A stretch of 64,000 nucleotides of DNA from Lytechinus variegatus (Eukaryota > Echinodermata > Echinoidea > Temnopleuroida > Toxopneustidae). Position 1 is the stretch's first letter. Each line of letters opens with the position of its first letter. Under the pieces are notes generated by a model that did no database searches, was not told the origin of the DNA, and saw only the letters and a list, made by a program, of their open reading frames with translations. Location of the stretch: NCBI RefSeq assembly GCF_018143015.1, contig NC_054741.1:67773754-67837753 (forward strand), read 5' to 3'. The position numbers were made by a program, and so were the translations under genes. Shown here piece by piece: positions 44,735-58,100 of this stretch.

Positions 44735-45696
44735 AGTTATCCGACAGCTACCATAATATAGTAACAGTGTCTCTTAGAGTCGAATTTGCGGGGATGATAA
44801 AACAAAATTAAGATGTTTTTAAGGATGCCCTTTTTGCCCCAACACTTCGTGTTTATAGTCCGATTTGCGCGAGGTGTAGAAGGTGGGGTCGTACTGAACC
44901 AAAGAAGGTTAAAGCCGACGATCGAAGGAGCCGTATCAATAAAACATTTCTGTACTTGTTTAGGGGATCATTTCAGGGAATATTTGCCAAGAGTATCGTT
45001 TTGTTTCCAATACTTGTTAAGGGTAGGGTTTCACACGCCAATACTTGTTAAGGGGTGCATTTTTATAATATGGAAATTACGTGTTTAGGGTGCTTTTTGA
45101 GACCCCATGGTCGCGCATGGTATCCACTTGTGAATGGAAGTGGCCCCCTGGTACCCGGCCCATGGTGCACTGGTAAAAAAAAAATTACCCAATATTTTTT
45201 ACAGCGAAACTATGCTTAATTGCACCGTGGTCCTCGACCTTGATCTATATAAATCAAGGTCGGGATGGAGGGGGTGATTAGGGCCCCTCCCATTGCTTTC
45301 ATAATTTAAGAAATCAACCCATAACAGTGAATTATTTCAATCTGGACTGGACAAATCCAGATTTTGTCAAAATATTATGCCAAATTGTGTTTTTCTTAAC
45401 AAATAAGAGGATAATAATATCTTTTCCTTTTCAGACATATCAAAAAGAATGAAAAAACATTTTACAACACATCATTCATGTAAAAAAGTGACATTTTAAA
45501 TTTCAATCATTCACACTCAGTCGACTCAAGAATCATTCTAACAATTCACACTTGAAATTCAAACATCAAATAAATTGGGAAAGAACAGAGCTAAAGCGGT
45601 TAAAGATATACGATTTATTTCACAAATATTTATTTACAATTATTCAATTATAAATACGATTGAATATCAGTGAGCAAACAACATTGTTTGAAAAAA
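44735..45696. other. Flank of the satellite array
   Basis: AT-rich DNA. At 44990-45060 AATACTTGTTAAGG is repeated. A short hairpin TCGACCTTGAT...ATCAAGGTCG lies at about 45235-45262. No gene is supported. Confidence 0.4.
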
Positions 45697-48600
45697 TGTA
45701 TAAGCTTATACCTTGAAGGTGGTCAGATTGGTATAAATAATAAACCTGGACATTAAAACCAGAATAGCTTTAGGGATAAGCTTATACCTCCTCATGTAAC
45801 CAGTATGACATATAAACTCATACAATTGAAAATGGATAATTCGGGTATAAGCTTATACTGCGACATGAAAGCCACAAGGTTTGAGGAATTAGCTTATATC
45901 TGTATCATACTCTGCACTGCATGAGGTAGTACAAATCACCTAAAAGGGATAAGCTTATACCAGTAGGATACTCTGCAATGTACAAGTAATACATATCAAA
46001 TGGGATAAGCTTATACCTGTAGGATACTCTGGAATGTACAAGTAATACATATCAAATGGGATAAGCTTATCCCTGTACAATACTCTGCAAAGTACGAGTA
46101 ATATAAATCAAATGGGATAAGCTTATACCTGTAGGGTACTCTCCGATATACGTGGTTATACAAATCAAATGGGATAAGCTTATACCTGTAGGGTACTCTG
46201 CGATATACGTGGTTATACAAATCAAATGGGATAAGCTTATACCAGTACGATACTCTGCAATGTACGAGTAATACAAATCAAATGGGATAAGCTTATCCCT
46301 GTACGATACTCTGCAATGTACACGTAGTACATACCAAATGGTATAAGCTTATACCAGTTCGATACTCTGCAATGTACGAGTAATATAAATCAAATGGGAT
46401 AAGCTTATCCCTGTACAATACTCTGCAATGAACGAGTAATATAAATCAAATGGGATAAGCTTATACCTGTAGGGTACTCTGCGATATACGTGGTTATACA
46501 AATCAAATGGGATAAGCTTATACCAGTACGATACTCTGCAATGTACGAGTAATACAAATCAAAAGGGATAAGCTTATCCCTGTATGATACTCTGCAATGT
46601 ACACGTAATACATACCAAATGGGATAAGCTTATACCTCTTGGATACTCTAGAATGTATGAGGCGATACAAATCAAAAGGGATAAGCTTATACCAGTATGA
46701 TACTCTGCAATGTACTCGTAATACATACCAAATGGGATAAGCTTATACCAGTACGATACTCTGCAATGTACAAGTAATACATATCAAATGGGATAAGCTT
46801 ATACCTGTACGATATTCTGCAATGTACAAGTAATACATATCAAATGGGATAAGCTTATACCTGTATGATACTCTGCAATGTACACGTAATACATATCAAA
46901 TGGGATAAGCTTATCCCTGTACAATACTCTGCAATGTACAAGTAATATAAATCAAATGGGATAAGCTTATACCTGTAGGGTACTCTGCGATATACGTGGT
47001 TATACAAATCAAATGGGATAAGCATATACCTGTATGATACTCTGGAATGTACAAGTAATACAAATCAAATGGGATAAGCTTATACCAGTACGATACTATG
47101 CAATGTACACATAATACATATAAAATGGGATAAGCTTATCCCTGTACAATACTCTCCAATGTACGAGTAATATAAATCAAATGGGATAAGCTTATACCTG
47201 TAGGGTACTCTGCGATATACGTGGTTATACAAATCAAATGGGATAAGCTTATACCAGTACGATACTCTGCAATGTACGAGTAATACAAATCAAATGGGAT
47301 AAGCTTATCCCTGTACGATACTCTGCAATGTACACGTAGTACATACCAAATGGTATAAGCTTATACCAGTTCGATACTCTGCAATGTACGAGTAATATAA
47401 ATCAAATGGGATAAGCTTATCCCTGTACAATACTCTGCAATGAACGAGTAATATAAATCAAATGGGATAAGCTTATACCTGTAGGGTACTCTGCGATATA
47501 CGTGGTTATACAAATCAAATGGGATAAGCTTATACCAGTACGATACTCTGCAATGTACGAGTAATACAAATCAAAAGGGATAAGCTTATCCCTGTATGAT
47601 ACTCTGCAATGTACACGTAATACATACCAAAAGGTATAAGCTTATACCAGTACGACGCTCTGCAATTGTACACGTAATACATATCAAATGGGATAAGCTT
47701 ATACCTCTTGGATACTCTAGAATGTATGAGGCGATACAAATCAAAAGGGATAAGCTTATACCAGTATGATACTCTGCAATGTACTCGTAATACATACCAA
47801 ATGGGATAAGCTTATACCAGTACGATACTCTGCAATGTACAAGTAATACATATCAAATGGGATAAGCTTATACCTGTACGATATTCTGCAATGTACAAGT
47901 AATACATACCAAATGGGATAAGCTTATACCTGTATGATACTCTGCAATGTACACGTAATACAAATCAAATGGGATAAGCTTATCCCTGTACAACACTCTG
48001 CAATGTACGAGTAATATAAATCGAATGGGATAAGCTTATACCTGTAGGGTACTCTGCGATATACGTGGTTATACAAATCAAATGGGATAAGCTTATACCT
48101 CTAGGATATTCTGCAATGTACAAGTAATACAAATCAAATGGGATAAGCTTATACCAGTACGACACTCTGCAATGTACACGTAATACATATCAAATGGGAT
48201 AAGCTTATACCTCTTGGATACTCTAGAATGTATGAGGCGATACAAATCAAAAGGGATAAGCTTATACCAGTATGATACTCTGCAATGTACTCGTAATACA
48301 TACCAAATGGGATAAGCTTATACCAGTACGATACTCTGCAATGTACAAGTAATACATATCAAATGGGATAAGCTTATACCTGTACGATACTCTGCAATGT
48401 ACAAGTAATACATATCAAATGGGATAAGCTTATACCTGTAGGGTACTCTGCGATATACGTGGTTATACAAATCAAATGGGATAAGCTTATACCAGTACGA
48501 TACTCTGCAATGTACGAGTAATACAAATCAAATGGGATAAGCTTATCCCTGTACGATACTCTGCAATGTACACGTAGTACATACCAAATGGTATAAGCTT

Positions 48601-51600
48601 ATACCAGTTCGATACTCTGCAATGTACGAGTAATATAAATCAAATGGGATAAGCTTATCCCTGTACAATACTCTGCAATGAACGAGTAATATAAATCAAA
48701 TGGGATAAGCTTATACCTGTAGGGTACTCTGCGATATACGTGGTTATACAAATCGAATGGGATAAGCTTATACCAGTACGATACTCTGCAATGTACAAGT
48801 AATACAAATCAAATGGGATAAGCTTATCCCTGTACGATACTCTGCAATGTACACGTAATACATACCAAATGGGATAAGCTTATACCAGTACGATACTCTG
48901 CAATGTACACGTAATACATATCAAATGGGATAAGCTTATACCTCTTGGATACTCTAGAATGTATGAGGCGATACAAATCAAAAGGGATAAGCTTATACCA
49001 GTATGATACTCTGCAATGTACTCGTAATACATACCAAATGGGATAAGCTTATACCAGTACGATACTCTGCAATGTACAAGTAATACATATCAAATGGGAT
49101 AAGCTTATACCTGTACGATATTCTGCAATGTACAAGTAATACATATCAAATGGGATAAGCTTATACCTGTAGGGTACTCTGCGATATACGTGGTTATACA
49201 AATCAAATGGGATAAGCTTATACCAGTACGATACTCTGCAATGTACGAGTAATACAAATCAAATGGGATAAGCTTATCCCTGTACGATACTCTGCAATGT
49301 ACACGTATTACATACCAAATGGTATAAGCTTATACCAGTTCGATACTCTGCAATGTACGAGTAATATAAATCAAATGGGATAAGCTTATCCCTGTACAAT
49401 ACTCTGCAATGAACGAGTAATATAAATCAAATGGGATAAGCTTATACCTGTAGGGTACTCTGCGATATACGTGGTTATACAAATCAAATGGGATAAGCTT
49501 ATACCAGTACGATACTCTGCAATGTACAAGTAATACAAATCAAAAGGGATAAGCTTATCCCTGTACGATACTCTGCAATGTACACGTAGTACATACCAAA
49601 TGGTATAAGCTTATACCAGTTCGATACTCTGCAATGTACGAGTAATATAAATCAAATGGGATAAGCTTATCCCTGTACAATACTCTGCAATGAACGAGTA
49701 ATATAAATCAAATGGGATAAGCTTATACCTGTAGGGTACTCTGCGATATACGTGGTTATACAAATCAAATGGGATAAGCTTATACCAGTACGATACTCTG
49801 CAATGTACGAGTAATACAAATCAAAAGGGATAAGCTTATCCCTGTATGATACTCTGCAATGTACACGTAATACATACCAAAAGGTATAAGCTTATACCAG
49901 TACGACGCTCTGCAATTGTACACGTAATACATATCAAATGGGATAAGCTTATACCTCTTGGATACTCTAGAATGTATGAGGCGATACAAATCAAAAGGGA
50001 TAAGCTTGTACCAGTATGATACTCTGCAATGTACTCGTAATACATACCAAATGGGATAAGCTTATACCAGTACGATACTCTGCAATGTACAAGTAATACA
50101 TATCAAATGGGATAAGCTTATACCTGTACGATATTCTGCAATGTACAAGTAATACATATCAAATGGGATAAGCTTATACCTGTAGGGTACTCTGCGATAT
50201 ACGTGGTTATACAAATCAAATGGGATAAGCTTATACCAGTACGATACTCTGCAATGTACGAGTAATACAAATCAAATGGGATAAGCTTATCCCTGTACAA
50301 TACTCTGCAATGTACACGTAGTACATACCAAATGGTATAAGCTTATACCAGTTCGATACTCTGCAATGTACGAGTAATATAAATCAAATGGGATAAGCTT
50401 ATCCCTGTACAATACTCTGCAATGAACGAGTAATATAAATCAAATGGGATAAGCTTATACCTGTAGGGTACTCTGCGATATACGTGGTTATACAAATCAA
50501 ATGGGATAAGCTTATACCAGTACGATACTCTGCAATGTACGAGTAATACAAATCAAAAGGGATAAGCTTATCCCTGTATGATACTCTGCAATGTACACGT
50601 AATACATACCAAAAGGTATAAGCTTATACCAGTACGACGCTCTGCAATTGTACACGTAATACATATCAAATGGGATAAGCTTATACCTCTTGGATACTCT
50701 AGAATGTATGAGGCGATACAAATCAAAAGGGATAAGCTTATACCAGTATGATACTCTGCAATGTACAAGTAATACATATCAAATGGGATAAGCTTATACC
50801 TGTACGATATTCTGCAATGTACAAGTAATACATATCAAATGGGATAAGCTTATACCTGTAGGGTACTCTGCGATATACGTGGTTATACAAATCAAATGGG
50901 ATAAGCTTATACCAGTACGATACTCTGCAATGTACGAGTAATACAAATCAAATGGGATAAGCTTATCCCTGTACGATACTCTGCAATGTACACGTAGTAC
51001 ATACCAAATGGTATAAGCTTATACCAGTTCGATACTCTGCAATGTACGAGTAATATAAATCAAATGGGATAAGCTTATCCCTGTACAATACTCTGCAATG
51101 AACGAGTAATATAAATCAAATGGGATAAGCTTATACCTGTAGGGTACTCTGCGATATACGTGGTTATACAAATCAAATGGGATAAGCTTATACCAGTACG
51201 ATACTCTGCAATGTACAAGTAATACAAATCAAATGGGATAAGCTTATCCCTGTACGATACTCTGCAATGTACACGTAGTACATACCAAATGGTATAAGCT
51301 TATACCAGTTCGATACTCTGCAATGTACGAGTAATATAAATCAAATGGGATAAGCTTATCCCTGTACAATACTCTGCAATGAACGAGTAATATAAATCAA
51401 ATGGGATAAGCTTATACCTGTAGGGTACTCTGCGATATACGTGGTTATACAAATCAAATGGGATAAGCTTATACCAGTACGATACTCTGCAATGTACGAG
51501 TAATACAAATCAAAAGGGATAAGCTTATCCCTGTATGATACTCTGCAATGTACACGTAATACATACCAAAAGGTATAAGCTTATACCAGTACGACGCTCT

Positions 51601-54456
51601 GCAATTGTACACGTAATACATATCAAATGGGATAAGCTTATACCTCTTGGATACTCTAGAATGTATGAGGCGATACAAATCAAAAGGGATAAGCTTATCC
51701 CTGTATGATACTCTGCAATGTACACGTAATACATACCAAAAGGTATAAGCTTATACCAGTACGACGCTCTGCAATGTACACGTAATACATATCAAATGGG
51801 ATAAGCTTATACCTCTTGGATACTCTAGAATGTATGAGGCGATACAAATCAAAAGGGATAAGCTTATACCAGTATGATACTCTGCAATGTACTCGTAATA
51901 CATACCAAATGGGATAAGCTTATACCAGTACGATACTCTGCAATGTACAAGTAATACATATCAAATGGGATAAGCTTATACCTGTACGATATTCTGCAAT
52001 GTACAAGTAATACATATCAAATGGGATAAGCTTATACCTGTATGATACTCTGCAATGTACACGTAATACAAATCAAATGGGATAAGCTTATCCCTGTACA
52101 ACACTCTGCAATGTACGAATAATATAAATCGAATGGGATAAGCTTATACCTGTAGGGTACTCTGCGATATACGTGGTTATACAAATCAAATGGGATAAGC
52201 TTATACCTCTAGGATATTCTGCAATGTACAAGTAATACAAATCAAATGGGATAAGCTTATACCAGTACGACACTCTGCAATGTACACGTAATACATATCA
52301 AATGGGATAAGCTTATACCTCTTGGATACTCTAGAATGTATGAGGCGATACAAATCAAAAGGGATAAGCTTATACCAGTATGATACTCTGCAATGTACTC
52401 GTAATACATACCAAATGGGATAAGCTTATACCAGTACGATACTCTGCAATGTACAAGTAATACATATTAAATGGGATAAGCTTATACCTGTACGATACTC
52501 TGCAATGTACAAGTAATAAATATCAAATGGGATAAGCTTATACCTGTATGATACTCTGGAATGTACAAGTAATACAAATCAAATGGGATAAGCTTATCCC
52601 TGTACAACACTCTGCAATGTACGAGTAATATAAATCGAATGGGATAAGCTTATACCTGTAGGGTACTCTGCGATATACGTGGTTATACAAATCAAATGGG
52701 ATAAGCTTATACCAGTACGATACTCTGCAATGTACACGTAATACATATCAAATGGGATAAGCTTATCCCTGTACAACACTCTGCAATGTACGAGTAATAT
52801 AAATCGAATGGGATAAGCTTATACCTGTAGGGTACTCTGCGATATACGTGGTTATACAAATCAAATGGGATAAGCTTATACCTCTAGGATATTCTGCAAT
52901 GTACAAGTAATACAAATCAAATGGGATAAGCTTATACCAGTACGATACTCTGCAATGTACAAGTAATACAAATCAAAAGGGATAAGCTTATCCCTGTATG
53001 ATACTCTGCAATGTACACGTAATACATACCAAAAGGTATAAGCTTATACCAGTACGAATATCTGCAATGTACACGTAATACATATCAAATGGGATAAGCT
53101 TATACCTCTTGGATACTCTAGAATGTATGAGGCGATACAAATCAAAAGGGATAAGCTTATACCAGTATGATACTCTGCAATGTACTCGTAATACATACCA
53201 AATGGGATAAGCTTATACCAGTACGATACCCTGCAATGTACAAGTAATACATACCAAATGGGATAAGCTTATACCAGTACGATACCCTGCAATGTACAAG
53301 TAATACATACCAAATGGGATAAGCTTATACCAGTACGATACCCTGCAATGTACAAGTAATACAAATCAAATGGGATAAGCTTATACCAGTACGATACCCT
53401 GCAATGTACAAGTAATACATATCAAATGGGATAAGCTCATACCTGTACGATACTCTGCAATGTACAAGTAATACAAATCAAATGGGATAAGCTTATCCCT
53501 GTACAACACTCTGCAATGTACGAGTAATATAAATCAAATGGGATAAGCTTATACCTCTTGGATACTCTAGAATGTATGAGGCGATACAAATCAAAAGGGA
53601 TAAGCTTATACCAGTATGATACTCTGCAATGTACTTGTAATACATACCAAATGGGATAAGCTTATACCAGTACGATACCCTGCAATGTACAAGTAATACA
53701 TACCAAATGGGATAAGCTTATACCAGTACGATACCCTGCAATGTACAAGTAATACAAATCAAATGGGAAAAGCTTATACCAGTACGATACCCTGCAATGT
53801 ACAAGTAATACATACCAAATGGGATAAGCTTATACCAGTACGATACCCTGCAATGTACAAGTAATACATATTAAATGGGATAAGCTTATACCAGTACGAT
53901 ACCCTGCAATGTACAAGTAATACATACCAAATGGGATAAGCTTATACCAGTACGATACCCTGCAATGTACGAGTAATATAAATCAAATGGGATAAGCTTA
54001 TACCTCTAGGATATTCTGCAATGTACAAGTAATACAAATCAAATGGGATAAGCTTATACCAGTACGATACTCTGCAATGTACACATAATACATATCAAAT
54101 GGGATAAGCTTATCCCTGTACAATACTCTGCAATGTACGAGTAATATAAATCAAATGGGATAAGCTTATACCTGTAGGGTACTCTGCGATATACGTGGTT
54201 ATACAAATCAAATGGTATAAGCTTATACCTGAATGATACTCTGCAATGTATGAGGCAATACAAATCAAATGGGATAAGCTTATACCTGTACGATACTCTG
54301 CAATGTACAAGTAATACATATCAAATGGGATAAGCTTATACCTGTATGATACTCTGGAATGTACAAGTAATACAAATCAAATGGGATAAGCTTATCCCTG
54401 TACAATACTCTGCAATGTACGAGTAATATAAATCAAATGGGATAAGCTTATACCTG
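45697..54456. repeat. Satellite array, 56-57-bp unit with HindIII palindrome
   Basis: About 155 head-to-tail units, each with the motif GGGATAAGCTTATACC or the full palindrome GGTATAAGCTTATACC, followed by GATACTCTGCAATGTAC and GTAATACAAATCAAAT. Measured spacings are 57, 57 and 56 near 46109-46279. Several unit subtypes (for example the GGGTACTCTGCGATATACGT type and the TTGGATACTCTAGAATGTAT type) recur in fixed order, giving a higher-order repeat. Units diverge at the left edge (45697-45940). Since 57 bp equals 19 codons, runs of 57-bp units give open frames with a 19-residue repeat; these are not genes. Confidence 0.95.
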
Positions 54457-54700
54457 CCCAACCTTGGCAAAAGGAAGCAAGTGACACATCACTTAAATTT
54501 CAGTTGTTTCTGAAACACCCTTTGTATGTTGCACATTCAGGCTAAATTTGGTGAAAAAGTGATCGTTCAATGAAAGATACATGTACTGAAGAAATACTGC
54601 TGTAAAATTGCATTTACACCTATTTAAATGTGAACACACATTACTCATTTTCAACAAATGATGCTTTTGTTACTTGTTTCCTTTTGCCAAAGTACGGCCG
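54457..54700. repeat. Foldback insert in the last satellite unit
   Basis: TTGGCAAAAGGAAGCAAGTG near the left end is the inverse of TTACTTGTTTCCTTTTGCCAA near the right end. Satellite-like text stops at TTATACCTG (54456) and resumes with GTATGATACTCTTTAATGTA at 54700, so the insert interrupts a unit. Confidence 0.65.
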
Positions 54701-54932
54701 TATGATACTCTTTAATGTACTTACGGTTGTCAGTATGAAATATTAAATTAGATAGTTTGTGGTAGAACATTATACCTGGACATTGAAACCAGTTATTTTA
54801 TACATCGTTAGGTATCAATTATGACATACAATGCCTATTAAAATCAAAGTTTAAAGTATTTATTTTATTCCACTTAGCAAGTAGGTTATGATAGTTTATA
54901 CCCCCATTCGTTTTCTAGTAGGCCAATTACCC

Positions 54933-55181
54933 CTAAGAGATTCCTTTCTTTTTCCGCGGCTCCCTTGCTTCACTCTCAAGACTGGTTGAACTATCGGTAA
55001 ACGAAGAAGTTTCAGAGTCCTTACTGTCCTAATAATTAAAAAAGAGGTCCTCTGTGATGGCCTTCACAGTGGACAAAATGTCCTGGAGCCCCTCTTCAGG
55101 TTTCCCCAAAGTATCTGCGACTTTCTCAAAATCTATTTGACGGAACTTGCCAGTTGTTTGATTGCCATCACTAAACGTTAT
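54933..55181 (-). CDS. Exon 2 of the small GON7-like gene
   Basis: Acceptor with a pyrimidine tract at 55182-55197. It is open in frame from 55181 to 54933 apart from one TAG at 55031-55029. The bases before that TAG (CTCTTTTTTAATTATTAG) also look like a splice acceptor, so the tail may be a separate exon joined differently. The stop sits about 480 bp from the satellite array. Confidence 0.45.
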
Positions 55182-58100
55182 CTAGAGACAGACAAAATGA
55201 AAATAAGCCATTACATATGAATATTGAATGTAGAGCATGATCGGTTAATCAGGTTACATTCGTAATTCTGAAGATTTGAATATTCTGAAGGTTCCTTTAT
55301 CAAAAAATGAAATAAAGGTTTGTGAGTATGAAGATTTGTTAGTCCATAAAAGCAATAAGATTCATAATTCCGAGGTTCATTAGTTTGAAAACTAAAGATA
55401 ATGTTCGTTTATCTGAAGATTTGTTAGTCTGAAAACAAAATAAGGTTTGTTAATTAGAAGGTTTGGTAGTCTGAAAATTAAATAAGGATTGTTATTCCAA
55501 ATGTTCATTTTTGTAACGAAAAACGGTATAAAAAAATTACATGATATTATGCAGTAATAGTTGCAACAGATGATGATGCATGTGTATGTTGCGGTCAAAG
55601 CATGTATGAATGTTGGAGACTGTGTCTTTGTCACATATGAATAACCTCGAGGGGATATTTTTAGGGGAGGGTGTGTCATTTTAAGAGCTTCTGCTGGTTA
55701 TGATTTTAAAAATCTCCTGTAGGAAAAAATTCCCTTTCTTCAAAATGAAATGTGGCCTTATCGAATGTAAAATCACTATTCGAAGTACAACGTAATATAT
55801 TTCAGGTTTATAGAAAATCACAATTTTTTGCTTGTGTCTCGCGCTCGACTAGGGTTGCAAAATTTCCAAGAATTTTGCAGAAGAAACTTTTTATGGGAAT
55901 AAACAAAGATTTTCAATAAAGTTAGGATTTTTTTTTGTTCACATGTTCACATAATTCCAAACATATAAATGAATACAATTTAAATGTGACAATGGAAGAG
56001 ATACATTGTAAATCATACAGAAAAGAACGATAATTAAATCATACCTAAGCATGTGATAAAGTCAGTTGGGTAAAATATAGGGGCCAGCTATTATAAGCAC
56101 AGAAGTGCTTGAAGCAATAGCAGCCAGGAGCGGAGGCTACATGTACATGTACATGAAAAACATCATAAATCATATTTTGACAAAATGATCGTCACAAAAT
56201 ATAAGATGAAAAAATATCAGTTGGGAAAATCATTTATGATAAAAAGAAGTGCAAGTGTGTGCATGTGGGTGAGTGCAGGTGAATGAAATTAGGTATACTG
56301 AGAAATAAGATTTTTTTTTTAACAAAGCTTTGAAAGAATAGAGAGATGTACAGTACATTGTTTAATATCATTTGGCAAGGCATTCCAAATATTTGAAGCA
56401 ATACATGTGTAAATAGATCTATTCGGTTACAATTTTTTCAATTGATACTTGTCTGTGGCAAGTAGTACTAGTATTAAGTTAATACTAGATCAAAGTTAGG
56501 CCTAACACTCTTTGGCTTCAGTCTTAAGTCAAAGAGTGTTCTTAAAGGACAAGTCCATCCCAAGAAAAGTTCATTTGTCTAAAAAGAGAAAAATACAACG
56601 TACATAACACTGAAAATTTCATCAAAACAGGGTGAAAAGTAAGAAAATTATGACATTTTAAATTTTCACGTAATTTCACAAAACTGTTATATGCACATCC
56701 TAGTCCGTATGCAAATGAGGGGACTGATGACATCGCTCACTCATTATTTATATTGTATTTTAAATCTGAAATACGAAATATTCATATTTCCTCCTCACTG
56801 TGCTATGAAACAAAGTTTTTTTCCTTCCTGAGCATTTCATTTGAACACTTTGTTTCAGTCAAGTTGGTTCTTAATGTCAAATGTGTAAAAATTGAAATAA
56901 TGTATAATTCAAACAATAACAATCATAAGAAATAGTGAGTGAAAGACATCAACCCTCTAATTTGCATATTACAGAATTCTGCATAGTTCTAAACTGTTTT
57001 GTGAAAAATATCAAAGCGAAACTTTAAAATGTCTTAATACTTTTATTCACATCTGATTTTGATGAAATTTTCAGCATTATGCTTGATTTTCCTCTGATTC
57101 AAATCAACATTTTTCAGAGCCGTACTTGACCTTTAGGATGTTAGAATCAGATTAGCAATCAATTAATTCATTATTGTTTAATTGACTGATTAATTTACAG
57201 ACAAAAAATTGACTAGCAATTGATCACAAGTTTTTTGCAACACCCCAGCCCCAGGCATTATTGAGCTCTATTTAAAAAAAAAAAAATACACTGACCAAGA
57301 ACGTTAAAACAAGTCCACCCCAAGAAATATTTGAATAAAAAGAGAAAAATTCAACAAGCACAACACTGAAAATTTCATCAAAATTGGATGTAAAAGAAGA
57401 AAGTTATGGCATTTTAAAGTTTCGCTTCATTTCACAGAACAGTTATATGCACATCTTGGTCAGTATGCAAATGAGGAACTGATGACATCACTCACTTTTT
57501 TTTTACATTTAATTATATGAAATATTTTTATTTTCTTGTCATTATCATGTGAAATGAAGTTTTATTCCTCCCTGAACATGTGGAATTCCATTTTTTTAAA
57601 CATTTTGTGCCTCGGTTTGGCAAGGAGGTCATTATCGTCAAATTCGTAAAAACTGAAATATTGTATAATTCAAACAATAAAAAACAAAAGAAATAGTGAG
57701 TGACATCATCGACTCTCTCATTTGGATGTAACTGGCTCATTCATATAACTATTTTGTTACAAATAAGCGAAACTTTGAAATGTCATAACTTTCTTATTTT
57801 ACATCCGATTTTGATGAAATTTTTAGCATTGTGCTTGTCTGATTTTTCTCTAGGCCTACTGTCAGGATTCAAATCAACATTTTTCTGAGGTGGACTTGAC
57901 CTTAACTATCTCCATGTTGGCCTAGATATTGCCCCCGATCTAGCCCCAGTCTGCAAGCCGATCAAGCCAGCCCCATGACCTAAAATAAATCATAACCTGA
58001 AACTGTAAAGCCCAGGCCAATGCATAGTTAGTGTAGTATGAAGTATGCAGCCAAAAGGGCAAGCATGGCAAGGAAGGCCATAAACCCAGGAAGTTCGCGG

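Noticed and set aside
44813..45088. 91-codon plus-strand frame
   Set aside because: It contains repeated AATACTTGTTAAGGG text typical of a dispersed repeat; no homology.
46011..54319. Many 60-69-codon minus-strand frames with repeated peptides
   Set aside because: They are products of the 57-bp satellite unit (19 codons) and end at every 56-bp unit; no start context, splice sites or homology.
45697..54456. CRISPR-like array (regular repeats of 56-57 bp)
   Set aside because: There are no unique spacers; whole units are repeated, and the genome is eukaryotic.
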